From assembly GCA_964519835.1 (NCBI GenBank), contig CAZFLD010000070.1, forward strand, positions 1 to 19,805: a stretch of DNA of 19,805 nt, given 5' to 3'. Made by a program: the position numbers and the translations under genes. The notes beneath the pieces are model-generated. The model was not told the DNA's origin. It was given only the letters and a program-made list of their open reading frames with translations, and ran no database searches. This document shows positions 7,465 to 14,259 of the stretch, one piece after another. Numbering within the stretch: the stretch's first letter is position 1; each line of letters opens with the position of its first letter. This DNA comes from CAZFLD01 sp964519835. GTDB lineage: Bacteria; Spirochaetota; Spirochaetia; DSM-27196; CAZFLD01.

Positions 7465-8705
7465 GTTTCTGGAACGAAGGATCGAGATTGGACACTTCGC
7501 GGAAGGCGTGGATCGACTCGCTGCGGCGTGCCTGCGACTGGTCGGCGAACATAAGTCAGGTGCGTAGCATAAAATGCCCGTATGAGGAAACAGGGTTTCC
7601 CCACGCCGCCGAGCACAGCGACTGGCGGGGTTCCTTCCGTGGCGAGTATGCAACCGCTTCGCAATCCTGGGATGTGTTCTGCCCCATCTGGCACGGAGGT
7701 CAGGGAGTAAAGGCGCTGGCTATGGCGGCGCCCCTCGCCGGCGAAGACTACCTCGCCGCCGCGCGGGACGGAGCCGACTTTATCTTGCGAAACCAGATTC
7801 GAGAGAAGGATCACAAGGACTACGGTCACATCCTCTCCTATGAGGCCGGATCTCCGGCGGTCAATACCTCGGCAACACTGGAAAGCCTCGACGGCCTCTT
7901 TGCCCTATCGGCCGCGACCGGGGAGAAGCGGTACTCCGACGCGGCGATAGAAGCGTTGGACTGGGTCGCAGGCAAGCTATTTATGCCCGAGGAAGGGCTA
8001 ATGCACGATGACTACGACCCAAAAACGGGCAACATTCAGCCCACTCGTTTTGGTGCCCGCAACTGGAACATCAAGGGTCGGCCTCTCATCGACGACGGAG
8101 TCTATCTCACCGGCGCCCGCTTGACGGGACGCAGCGAGCTGGCCCAGGTTGCAGTCAAGATCGCCGACAGACTTCTTGCCGACGAGAACCCGTCGGGCAA
8201 TTGGGTCGCCTACCCGCCCGCGGACAGGGACACCGGCCTGATTCATCCCCGCCACGCCTACTGGTGGGGGCGGCCGTTGTGGATGCTCTATCGGGAAACG
8301 GGAGACAAGCGTTACCTCGAGTGCGCCCGGCGGTCGGCACAGTGGTACGTCTCCGCCATGCGCAACGACGGAGGACTCTTCCGCCACACCGACGCCGAGT
8401 TCAAGACCCCATCCTTCGGCCACGCCACAAGCGGGATTGCCTGCGCCGCCATCCTCTGGCTCGAGCTCGTCCGAGAGTTCGGAGATGAACAGTGGCTCGA
8501 ACCCGCACGCAAGGCCCTCTCCTTCTGTCGCTCCGTGCAGTTCGTAAACGCCTCGGACAAGAACCTCGAGGGATCGATTTTGGAGAAGGTCGTGCATCCC
8601 GCCGGTAGCGACGCGCCGCCGTGGTACCTCCGCGACGTGGGCACCTTCTTCTACATCCAGGCCGTCGCCCTGGCCCTCGAGTATGTGCCCGAGGCGTTGG
8701 CTTGA
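7461..8705 (+). CDS. (alpha/alpha)6-barrel glycosidase, possibly a uronyl hydrolase
   Basis: Predicted cytosolic enzyme of 414 aa. The ATG at 7461 overlaps the upstream stop as ATGA and has GGAGGAG just before it, which indicates translational coupling. The sequence alternates helices and Gly/aromatic loops typical of six-hairpin folds: PIWHGGQGVKALAMA (76-90), a helix pair with YLAAARDGADFILR, LESLDGLFALSAATGEKRYSDAAIEALDWV (140-169), LIDDGVYLTGARLTGRSELAQVA (209-231), HAYWWGRPLWMLYRETGDKRYLECARRSAQWY (265-296), and FGHATSGIACAAILWLELVREFGDEQWLEPARKAL (319-353). This arrangement is seen in GH88/GH105 unsaturated uronyl hydrolases and GH154-like enzymes, but no family can be fixed by eye. Context with an ARSK-like sulfatase favours a uronic-acid substrate. 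The last 20 bases recur at the end of the ATPase gene at 10712. Confidence 0.75.
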   Translation: MSFWNEGSRLDTSRKAWIDSLRRACDWSANISQVRSIKCPYEETGFPHAAEHSDWRGSFRGEYATASQSWDVFCPIWHGGQGVKALAMAAPLAGEDYLAAARDGADFILRNQIREKDHKDYGHILSYEAGSPAVNTSATLESLDGLFALSAATGEKRYSDAAIEALDWVAGKLFMPEEGLMHDDYDPKTGNIQPTRFGARNWNIKGRPLIDDGVYLTGARLTGRSELAQVAVKIADRLLADENPSGNWVAYPPADRDTGLIHPRHAYWWGRPLWMLYRETGDKRYLECARRSAQWYVSAMRNDGGLFRHTDAEFKTPSFGHATSGIACAAILWLELVREFGDEQWLEPARKALSFCRSVQFVNASDKNLEGSILEKVVHPAGSDAPPWYLRDVGTFFYIQAVALALEYVPEALA

Positions 8706-8744
8706 TGGCGCGGGCCGAGGCATGCTCGGTTATAGTCAAGCGGC
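8686..8744. repeat. Direct repeat, first part, copy A
   Basis: Spans the last codons of the glycosidase and its downstream DNA. TGCCCGAGGCGTTGGCTTGA (8686-8705) matches 10693-10712 at 19 of 20 positions. About 30 bases of weaker similarity follow, then an identical TCAAGCGGC (8736-8744, versus 10744-10752). Both copies have a small inverted repeat after the stop (CCGAG/CTCGG at 8715-8729 here), perhaps a weak terminator. Confidence 0.6.
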
Positions 8745-9044
8745 CTTGGACGTGCGCCACAGAGGAGTTTATTGTAGACTACCGTGAGAGGATGCAGAAA
8801 TGGATCAAAACGACCTGATTGCCACCAGTCCAGAGACGGTGCTTGGCAAACCCGTAATTGGCGGGACAAGGGTTACGGTACAGTCAATAGTAGAGAGATT
8901 GGCAGCGGGAGAAAGTGTTGAAGAGATCTCTGCATCTCATCCGGCGCTCGACAAAGACAAGGTACTGGCAGCGGTTGGGTACGCCGCAGGCTCCTAGTCG
9001 ACCGAAACGGCTTCCGATTCAGACAGGATCCCTATTAAGACCCA
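8745..9044. mobile_element. 300-bp segment carrying DUF433, inserted into repeat copy A
   Basis: In copy B (10693-10841) the sequence TCAAGCGGC runs directly into ACGCCAACGAGG. In copy A the same two landmarks are separated by exactly this 300-bp segment, which holds the complete DUF433 gene with its ribosome-binding site. The simplest reading is insertion here; deletion in copy B is the alternative. I see no terminal inverted repeats or target duplication, so the mechanism is unknown. Confidence 0.4.
8800..8997 (+). CDS. DUF433-family antitoxin-like protein
   Basis: Small protein of 65 aa with the complete DUF433 pattern: a short N-terminal strand (LIATSPETVLGKPVIGGTR), then VTVQSIVERLAAGESVEEI and a final helix DKDKVLAAVGYAAG. 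DUF433 proteins are winged-helix-like and usually sit directly upstream of a PIN-like DUF5615 toxin as a putative toxin-antitoxin pair. An AGAGG lies about 8 nt before the ATG. No DUF5615 partner follows: the next 245 bases are noncoding or relic sequence. It is therefore an orphan antitoxin or has lost its toxin. It lies inside a 300-bp segment that interrupts a direct repeat, so it was probably acquired. Confidence 0.85.
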   Translation: MDQNDLIATSPETVLGKPVIGGTRVTVQSIVERLAAGESVEEISASHPALDKDKVLAAVGYAAGS

Positions 9045-9133
9045 ACGCCAACGAGGTGACGACATTTCCACCGGCGGTTACAAGCGCCCGGTGATTTCCG
9101 CTGGGCCCGTGACGTAGTCCAAGTAGTTCGGCC
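9045..9133. repeat. Direct repeat, second part, copy A
   Basis: Aligns without gaps to 10753-10841. The first 24 bases (starting ACGCCAACGAGG) are identical. The next 65 match at 50 positions by my count, ending with a near-identical stretch around ACGTAGTCCAA and TAGTTCGGCC. In copy B this is the 3' end of the intact URO-D gene and its downstream DNA. Confidence 0.85.
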
Positions 9134-9170
9134 GGCGCGCGCCGCCGCGGTAGGCCGCCGGTGCGCCTAC
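9078..9170 (-). pseudogene. Relic of the 3' end of a URO-D-superfamily gene with internal deletion
   Basis: On the reverse strand, one open frame reads AAYRGG, then PNYLDYV and EITG, ending at a TAA (9078-9080). It matches two separated parts of the intact URO-D protein at 10786-11919: MAYRGGV (about residues 312-318) and WPNYLDYVRGLAKITGWL (360-377). About 40 residues between them have been deleted in frame. At DNA level, 16 bases (9141-9156) are identical to 10969-10984. Nothing recognisable remains of the first 300 residues. A second URO-D gene, or a duplicate of the neighbouring one, once ended here. Confidence 0.8.
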
Positions 9171-9242
9171 GACTGCAACCAAGGCTCGCTACCTTCAGAC
9201 GGGGCTGCCGTTTCCAGGCCCCCCAATCCTGGACAGCCGCGC

Positions 9243-9446
9243 ATGCATGGTGCGAGCCCAGTGAAATCGCTTACTCCGGTACAGACTCCGTTTGGAGGGC
9301 TGGATAGTCAACGGAAAGCGTATTCAGCGTCTTATGCGGCATGGCAAGCCGGAGATTTGCAACACCAATCAGGGTACGCAGTTTACGAGCCCGGATTTCG
9401 AGGACGGTCTCGAAGATGCGGACAAATCTTTCACGCTGCGGTATAA
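9243..9446 (+). pseudogene. Dead IS3-family transposase (orfB) fragment
   Basis: A remnant split across two frames. TPFGG (frame of 9243) resembles the TPFYG motif of IS3 OrfB. After a frame change come VNGKRIQRLMR (the HTH_21 region) and, immediately, PEICNTNQGTQFTSPDF, which is the start of the rve/DDE core (usually NTDQGSQFTS). Thus the region between the HTH and the core is deleted, the second catalytic Asp is now Asn, and the rest of the domain is missing. I see no terminal inverted repeats. It lies just upstream of the ATPase gene and appears to contain that gene's promoter. Confidence 0.8.
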
Positions 9447-9447
9447 T
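9419..9447 (+). promoter_or_regulatory. Predicted promoter for the DUF4143 ATPase, inside the IS relic
   Basis: A perfect -10 TATAAT (9442-9447) is preceded at 17 bp by a -35-like CGGACA (9419-9424, four of six). Transcription would start near 9454, giving a leader of about 77 nt to the ATG at 9531. The promoter lies in the tail of the dead transposase. Confidence 0.5.
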
Positions 9448-9530
9448 TGTCCCGCGAGAACGACTGCGGGCGCGCCTTACAGGGCGCCGTCCCCGGCGAC
9501 GAAGGCACCAAGCTTCCCGGAGGACATGGG

Positions 9531-10712
9531 ATGATCGTCCGCGACATGGCATCCACTCTCAGACGTCACCTGGAGTGGTTTCCCGTCGTCCACCTTTCCG
9601 GCCCCCGCCAATCGGGGAAGACGACCCTTGCGCAGATGGTCTTTCCAGACGCGCCGTATGCCAACCTGGAGAGCCCATCGACGCTGGCGCTGTGCCGCGA
9701 GGACCCCAACGGGTTTCTCGACGGCATGCTGAACAAGGGCCGACCCGCAGTAGTCGACGAGGCCCAACGATTTCCCGAACTCTTCTCGTGGATCCAGGTC
9801 CTCTCGGATCGCCGTCAGGAAAACGGCCTGTTCGTTCTGACGGGAAGTCAGAACTTTCTGGTAAACGACAACGTCTCTCAGTCTCTGGCCGGGCGTACCT
9901 CCGTCTTGACCCTGCTGCCTCTGAGCATCCCGGAACTGCCGTCTCCCCTGGAATCATCGCTCGAAGCGAGACTCTTGACCGGAGGTTATCCACGGCTCTA
10001 CGACGAACGCCGCCCTTCACCGCCGCCGGCTGAACTCTACGAGAGCTACGTGGCAACGTATCTGGAGCGCGACGTCCGACAGCTCAGCGCAGTTCAGGAT
10101 CTGGCTACGTTCCACCGATTCCTGCAACTGTGTGCGGCACGGGTTGGCGGGCTCCTCAACAAGGCGAACCTGTCGGTTGAGGCGGGGATCAGCCAAGCGA
10201 CAGTGGAACGATGGCTCTCCGTCTTGGAGGCATCGCACGTGATCTTTCGCCTGCAGCCATTTTTCCAGAACCTGAGCAAGCGGCTGGTCAAGACGCCGAA
10301 GCTTTACTTCTGCGACGCCGGGCTTGTCTGCCATCTCGTGGGTATCAGAAGGCCTCAGGAGCTACAGTTGCACCCGCTGCGGGGAGCGTTGTTCGAGAAC
10401 CTCGTCTTCTCCGAGTTTCTCAAGCGCTCGTTCAACAGCGGTACCAGGCCAGGCATCTTCTTCTTCAGGGACAAGACCGGCCACGAGGTCGACTTTCTCA
10501 TCCCGGATGGAGACCGGCTGCGAGCGTTCGAAGTGAAGAGTAGCGCCACATTCCGCCGTGACTACGTGAGCGACCTCCGCTACCTCCGAGACCTGATCGG
10601 CCCGCGCCTTGCCGAGGCGCACCTTCTCTACGCCGGAGCGGAAGACGCATCTGTGGACGGTATCCGTGTGCGCAACGCGATTCGCTACTTCTTGCCCGAC
10701 GCGTTGGCTTGA
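9531..10712 (+). CDS. AAA ATPase with DUF4143 (nuclease-like) domain
   Basis: Protein of 393 aa. The ATG at 9531 is chosen because GGAGG (9519-9523) stands 7 nt upstream. Domains: Walker A GPRQSGKTT at 24-32, Walker B-like RPAVVDEAQ at 71-79, sensor-like LTGSQ at 103-107, then a winged-helix region around KANLSVEAGISQATVERWLSVLE (211-233) and a C-terminal PD-(D/E)xK-like DUF4143 domain with FENLV (288-292), GHEVDFLI (317-324) and FEVKSS (333-338). Members of this very common family are of uncertain function and often sit in accessory or horizontally transferred DNA. The gene is full length and apparently intact, flanked by the IS3 relic and the two repeat copies. Its final codons duplicate the end of the glycosidase at 8705. 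There is no evident functional link to the sugar genes. Confidence 0.92.
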   Translation: MIVRDMASTLRRHLEWFPVVHLSGPRQSGKTTLAQMVFPDAPYANLESPSTLALCREDPNGFLDGMLNKGRPAVVDEAQRFPELFSWIQVLSDRRQENGLFVLTGSQNFLVNDNVSQSLAGRTSVLTLLPLSIPELPSPLESSLEARLLTGGYPRLYDERRPSPPPAELYESYVATYLERDVRQLSAVQDLATFHRFLQLCAARVGGLLNKANLSVEAGISQATVERWLSVLEASHVIFRLQPFFQNLSKRLVKTPKLYFCDAGLVCHLVGIRRPQELQLHPLRGALFENLVFSEFLKRSFNSGTRPGIFFFRDKTGHEVDFLIPDGDRLRAFEVKSSATFRRDYVSDLRYLRDLIGPRLAEAHLLYAGAEDASVDGIRVRNAIRYFLPDALA

Positions 10713-10752
10713 CCAGCGCGGTCCCGGCGGTGTACGGGTACGCTCAAGCGGC
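10693..10752. repeat. Direct repeat, first part, copy B
   Basis: Covers the last codons of the ATPase gene and the spacer after it. TGCCCGACGCGTTGGCTTGA (10693-10712) and TCAAGCGGC (10744-10752) match copy A at 8686-8744. A small inverted repeat CCCG/CGGG (10723-10738) sits where copy A has its own. Here the repeat continues without interruption into its second part. Confidence 0.6.
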
Positions 10753-10841
10753 ACGCCAACGAGGTGACGACATTTCGAACGACCGTTACAACCACCCCGT
10801 GATTTTGGCCAGCCCCCTCACGTAGTCCAAATAGTTCGGCC
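10753..10841. repeat. Direct repeat, second part, copy B
   Basis: Counterpart of 9045-9133. It covers the spacer and the last 18 codons of the intact URO-D gene. The identity to copy A is therefore shared coding ancestry plus shared downstream DNA. Confidence 0.85.
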
Positions 10842-11919
10842 AGGACACGTCGGCGGGAATACCGTGGTCGCACGAGGGGACATACCCGCCGGATCGTACC
10901 ACCGGCTCGATGCGCGCCAGCTCCGCAGAGAGGGTTTCTCCCCCGGCGGCCATTGCCCGTTTGTCCACGCCGCCGCGGTAGGCCATGCGCGTGCCAAACC
11001 GTTCGCGGAACGTAACGATGTCATTGTGAGCCGCTACTTCGATCGGGTCGCAGGCGTTGATGCCGGCCTCGATCCAAAGTGGGATGAGCTCGCCGATAAA
11101 CCCGTCTGAATCCATGGCGTAAATCGGCACCCCATGGCTGCGGACTACTTCGCCCCAGGCGGCCCACGCGGGCATGAGAAACTCACGCGCCATGGCTGGA
11201 GAGATCATAGAGAACGCCTTGTACGCCATGTCCTCTGAAAGGTGGACTTCATCGGGTACGCAGTACTCGAACCCCCGCTCGAGCAGCCCCGCGACATAGT
11301 CGGTCCAGAAGGAGACCATATCGCGGATCATCTCCGGGTCATCGTAGAAGGCGGTGCAGAGCTGCTCGAAGCCGAGCCAATCAGGCATCTGCCAGAAGGG
11401 ACCCGAGAAGTGAAAGCTTACCGGCCAGGTACGGTCGGCCAGGTGGGAGGAGAGCTCGGCGGCACCGTCCGGCAAACGCTGAGGATTGCGGGCATCGTAG
11501 CGTTGTTTTTTCGCCTCCCAATCGTCACGCGACTCGACCGGACACTTGATCCACCGGCGGGTCACAAAATCGATTGCCTCACGAAGGTGCTCCGTACCAA
11601 ACTCGAGGCCGATCTCGCAGATGTTCCCCTTCCAGTCCTGGACGATCTGGGAATTCTCACGTACCTCTATGACCTTCTCCTCGAACTCCGGTATCATGCG
11701 CTCGTTTATAGGAAACCCCGGGCCTTCCTCGGGCCGGCTATACGGGCTTCCGAGGGTCTCGAAAGCGTACGACGGAATGTCTTCGGGAGCCACATCTGCA
11801 GGAAGGCCCTGACGATGCCAGGCCTCGCGAGTCGATTGGCGGCCACCGCCGGGCGTGAGCGGAACCCGGTCCGGCTTACCGAACAGCATGGTTTCAACGA
11901 ATCTTTCGCGTGCGTTCAT
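10786..11919 (-). CDS. URO-D superfamily protein (methyltransferase-like), copy 1
   Basis: Predicted TIM-barrel protein of 377 aa in the uroporphyrinogen decarboxylase/MtaA/CmuA superfamily. It begins NARERFVETMLFGKPDRVP, the usual opening of the catabolic branch. Later landmarks are SGPFWQMPDWLGFEQL (172-187), VPIYAMDSDGFIGELIPLWIEAGIN (264-288), FGTRMAYRGGVDKRAM (308-323) and GGYVPSCDHGIPADVSWPNYLDYV (344-367). It lacks the Arg-rich N-terminal signature of true heme-pathway HemE. The HxC zinc motif of MtaA-type methyltransferases is replaced by MDSDG, although Cys350 is present. Such proteins are often corrinoid-linked methyl transferases of unknown substrate. No Shine-Dalgarno precedes the ATG; TATAGC (11928-11933) lies 8 nt upstream. 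It follows an AraC relic by 9 bp, suggesting an original AraC-URO-D unit. Confidence 0.88.
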   Translation of the reverse strand: MNARERFVETMLFGKPDRVPLTPGGGRQSTREAWHRQGLPADVAPEDIPSYAFETLGSPYSRPEEGPGFPINERMIPEFEEKVIEVRENSQIVQDWKGNICEIGLEFGTEHLREAIDFVTRRWIKCPVESRDDWEAKKQRYDARNPQRLPDGAAELSSHLADRTWPVSFHFSGPFWQMPDWLGFEQLCTAFYDDPEMIRDMVSFWTDYVAGLLERGFEYCVPDEVHLSEDMAYKAFSMISPAMAREFLMPAWAAWGEVVRSHGVPIYAMDSDGFIGELIPLWIEAGINACDPIEVAAHNDIVTFRERFGTRMAYRGGVDKRAMAAGGETLSAELARIEPVVRSGGYVPSCDHGIPADVSWPNYLDYVRGLAKITGWL

Positions 11920-11928
11920 ACGTACAGG

Positions 11929-12108
11929 CTATACCGACCGAATGCGTCGGCCGACTCCAAAGCGGCCACTGGCCGGTACTTTTTTGGACACCTCGCTGGG
12001 GCGTATCCCAAAACGCCGTTTGAAACAGGCACTAAAATACGCGGGATGCGCAAAGCCACAGGCGTACGCGACTGCCTTGATCGGCGGCCCGATGATATAA
12101 TCCCGGCA
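11929..12108 (-). pseudogene. Truncated AraC-family regulator, C-terminal HTH only
   Basis: The reverse-strand frame ending at 11929 carries IKAVAYACGFAHPAYF followed by SACFKRRFGIRPSEV, which is the second helix-turn-helix and terminal signature of AraC/XylS proteins. Similarity starts only around RDYIIGPP. The sensor domain and first HTH are absent, and the frame upstream reads as low-complexity sequence antisense to the next gene. The break lies within a few bases of the start codon of the forward gene at 12110, so acquisition of that gene probably truncated this one. The relic runs into URO-D copy 1 with a 9-bp gap, as a former operon partner would. Confidence 0.8.
12096..12101 (+). promoter_or_regulatory. 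Consensus -10 (TATAAT) for a possibly leaderless transcript
   Basis: A perfect TATAAT ends 8 nt before the ATG at 12110, so transcription would begin at or next to the start codon. No Shine-Dalgarno is present and no good -35 is found at normal spacing. The element lies in the antisense of the AraC relic. Confidence 0.4.
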
Positions 12109-12109
12109 T

Positions 12110-13078
12110 ATGCCTACCAGCACAACCGTGCTGCCGATTGCGGAGCTGCGAGAGGCGGTGGCCGCCGAGCTGGAGTGGCGGCGGCGTGACAAAGAGGAAT
12201 TTAGCTATGCCGATAAACGAGATGACGTCGAGACGCTTTACGGTCTGACCGGCGCAGTCAACATCGTCTCCGCGCTTGGATTGGCCTTCGGGGGACGTCG
12301 ACAAAAGAGGTCCGCCGCCGAACGCATCTTGAGCTATCAAGCCGCGGATGGTTCGTTCCACGGCGACGACGGCCCCGGCCACGCAGTGCACACCGTGCTC
12401 GGTGCGCTCAGTCTTCTTGGAGAACCTGTCCCGGCGAACGCCGGCCCGCTCGCACCGAAGCATCCGTCGGCGCTGCGCGACTGGATAAGACGCCACGATT
12501 GGACGAGCACACACAAGGAGCTATGCGGACAGACCATTCCGCTCCTTGCAAGCGGAGCGGTCGCTCCGGAGTGGGCCGCGACGTTTGTAGAAGAAACTGC
12601 AAAACGGCTCGATCCACGGAGGCCACGGGAAACCTGGTGTTCTGCCGATGCGCCGCCGTGGCGGGTGATCAGCTGTGCGTACCATGTGCTGTCGACATTC
12701 GACGCCGGCCGAATCCCATACCCACAACCCGAGCTGCTCATGCGGAGGCTTCTCGATCTTCACTGGGACACCGTAGCAGAGGACGAGCATCGCACGGTGT
12801 GTACAGACGGTGACTGGGCGTTGCTGCTTCTGGAGCTTTCCAAACTGCTGCCCTCTCGGTTCGCTGAGGTCATGGAGGCGATCACACGGGTCTCGGCTCG
12901 ACGGGTGCGCGATTGGCACGAGAATCGTGAAGCCATCCTATCGACGAGCACGCACCACCTCTACTGTTACCTTTGGGTAACGGCGGTGTTCCAAGCAACC
13001 GTACGAGCCCATTACGCCACCGGCGTCGTGATCGACACTCTTAACAATCCGGCGCTATTTAGATTGCGGCCCATTTAA
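12110..13078 (+). CDS. Terpenoid-cyclase/prenyltransferase-fold (alpha/alpha toroid) protein of unknown function
   Basis: Protein of 322 aa, no signal peptide or membrane segment. Residues 71-103 (ERILSYQAADGSFHGDDGPGHAVHTVLGALSLL) match the repeat pattern of squalene/prenyltransferase-type toroids (xxxYQxxDGSF...HTxxALxxL). Further helices with Trp-rich loops follow (DWIRRHDWTSTHKELCG, WRVISCAYHVLSTFDAGRIPYPQPELLMRRLLDL). The DxDD and QW motifs of real cyclases are not seen. It may therefore be an uncharacterised toroid enzyme or a carbohydrate-active helical protein. The ATG lacks a Shine-Dalgarno and stands 8 nt after a TATAAT. It starts where the AraC relic breaks off and converges with URO-D copy 2. 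Fold call moderate, function unknown. Confidence 0.75.
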   Translation: MPTSTTVLPIAELREAVAAELEWRRRDKEEFSYADKRDDVETLYGLTGAVNIVSALGLAFGGRRQKRSAAERILSYQAADGSFHGDDGPGHAVHTVLGALSLLGEPVPANAGPLAPKHPSALRDWIRRHDWTSTHKELCGQTIPLLASGAVAPEWAATFVEETAKRLDPRRPRETWCSADAPPWRVISCAYHVLSTFDAGRIPYPQPELLMRRLLDLHWDTVAEDEHRTVCTDGDWALLLLELSKLLPSRFAEVMEAITRVSARRVRDWHENREAILSTSTHHLYCYLWVTAVFQATVRAHYATGVVIDTLNNPALFRLRPI

Positions 13079-13099
13079 AAAAACGATAAGCCATCTCAA

Positions 13100-13143
13100 A
13101 GACGGGCCCCTCGTTCGTGAATCAATCGGGCGGTCCCCCGTCT
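13100..13143. terminator. Weak inverted repeat between convergent genes
   Basis: AGACGGG (13100-13106) can pair with CCCGTCT (13137-13143) across a 30-nt loop, between the stops of the toroid gene (13078) and URO-D copy 2 (13146). The loop is long, and only a short T run follows on the reverse strand. This is at best a poor terminator. Confidence 0.2.
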
Positions 13144-13145
13144 CG

Positions 13146-14207
13146 TCACGGCCTCCCGAAGTCGTGGATTGCCCTAACGATCGCGGGGTAGCTGGACCGG
13201 AATACACCCGGCGGCACGTTTTCGGATATTTGGATCTGGAGCCGTCCGGTGTGTCCCGCCTCTTCGAGTATCTGCATCGCCGCCCGATAGACCTCCTCGG
13301 GAGGTTTTATGTGCACCGACGACGGGAAATTGAGCATAAGCGCCTTGTCGGGCCACAGCTCGGCGGCGGTCCCCGCCGGGGTATCGTTATCCGGCGGCGG
13401 CGAGAACGAGTCGATAGCGCGGATCTTTGTCTCTGCGATCGCCGGCCACAGTGGCTTGAGATCTCCGTCCATGTGCACCGCGACGGGAATACTCTTCCTC
13501 GCCATAAGATCACAGATTGTGTTGTAGATCGGGAGGCAGTACCTGCGGAAGCGCTCCTCGCCGATCATCGGCGCGGTGATATTGTCGCCGAGGACCAGGA
13601 AGGGTGGCTCGAGCTCCAAGGTGGCCTCGGCCTTGCGGATCGTAAACGAAGTCAGTTTCTCTATCGCCGTTTCGACCAGCTCCGGTGCCTCCACCATATG
13701 GGCGCTGAGATCGTAGATGTCCACAACATCGATCCAGAGTTTCTGATACGGAGTCCGGCCGATCCACGTGTGGGGAAGCCCGTCGTCTCCCAACTCGGCA
13801 AACGCCCGCTCGAGGCGTTGGGAGTCGGGCACAACGGTGATGTCGTCGAGGTACGAGAAGTAGATCTCGTAGTCTTCAACACTCTTAACGTAGTGCTCCT
13901 TGGTCGAGCGCCCTCCGTAGGTCGGCTCGTATTGCACCGTTTCATGGAGATCGCCCTTCGGCGTGTGAAGCGTGCGCCGAACCGTGCGGATTCCGTCTTC
14001 CACGGCCTCCGACTGATCGATGGTGCAGCTTGGATGCTCGACGGCGTACGCGGTTGTCCAGCGGAGCAGGCCCACCTTTTCCCGACCAACGACATCCCAC
14101 ACCTCATGGTTTGGGATTATGTGGTCGTACTGGACGAAGGGTACACGATCCAGCTGTTGTCCGCGCAGAAGCGCGAGAATCCGTTCTCGATTTGTCATCT
14201 CAGACAT
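13146..14207 (-). CDS. URO-D superfamily protein (methyltransferase-like), copy 2
   Basis: Predicted TIM-barrel protein of 353 aa. The ATG at 14207 has GGAGG 8 nt upstream; an alternative ATG follows three codons later. The opening TNRERILALLRGQQLDRVPFVQ is typical of catabolic URO-D homologues. Later segments include PELVETAIEKL (175-185), FLVLGDNITAPMIGEERFRRY (203-223), IPVAVHMDGDLKPLWPAIAET (240-260) and the terminal GRLQIQISENVPPGVF (321-336). His245 is present, but the HxC zinc pair reads HMD, so a canonical MtaA zinc site is not obvious. It is only distantly similar to copy 1, so this is not a recent tandem duplicate. It is divergent from the intact AraC gene across 52 bp and is probably its target. 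Substrate unknown; demethylation of a methylated sugar or other methylated compound is possible. Confidence 0.87.
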   Translation of the reverse strand: MSEMTNRERILALLRGQQLDRVPFVQYDHIIPNHEVWDVVGREKVGLLRWTTAYAVEHPSCTIDQSEAVEDGIRTVRRTLHTPKGDLHETVQYEPTYGGRSTKEHYVKSVEDYEIYFSYLDDITVVPDSQRLERAFAELGDDGLPHTWIGRTPYQKLWIDVVDIYDLSAHMVEAPELVETAIEKLTSFTIRKAEATLELEPPFLVLGDNITAPMIGEERFRRYCLPIYNTICDLMARKSIPVAVHMDGDLKPLWPAIAETKIRAIDSFSPPPDNDTPAGTAAELWPDKALMLNFPSSVHIKPPEEVYRAAMQILEEAGHTGRLQIQISENVPPGVFRSSYPAIVRAIHDFGRP

Positions 14208-14240
14208 ACCATCAACCTCCGGGAAACAGGCGGCGCGAAT

Positions 14241-14250
14241 ATGGTACCAT
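14241..14250. promoter_or_regulatory. Palindrome ATGGTACCAT between divergent URO-D and AraC genes
   Basis: A perfect 10-bp palindrome sits in the 52-bp divergent region, overlapping possible -10 hexamers for the AraC gene (TATGGT 14240-14245 or TACCAT 14245-14250). It is too short to be decisive and could be chance. Confidence 0.25.
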
Positions 14251-14259
14251 TCCGGACGG

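Noticed and set aside
14020..14259. N-terminal extension of the AraC protein to a start at 14020
   Set aside because: The extra 80 residues are antisense to the URO-D gene, have no family similarity and would exceed the normal AraC length.
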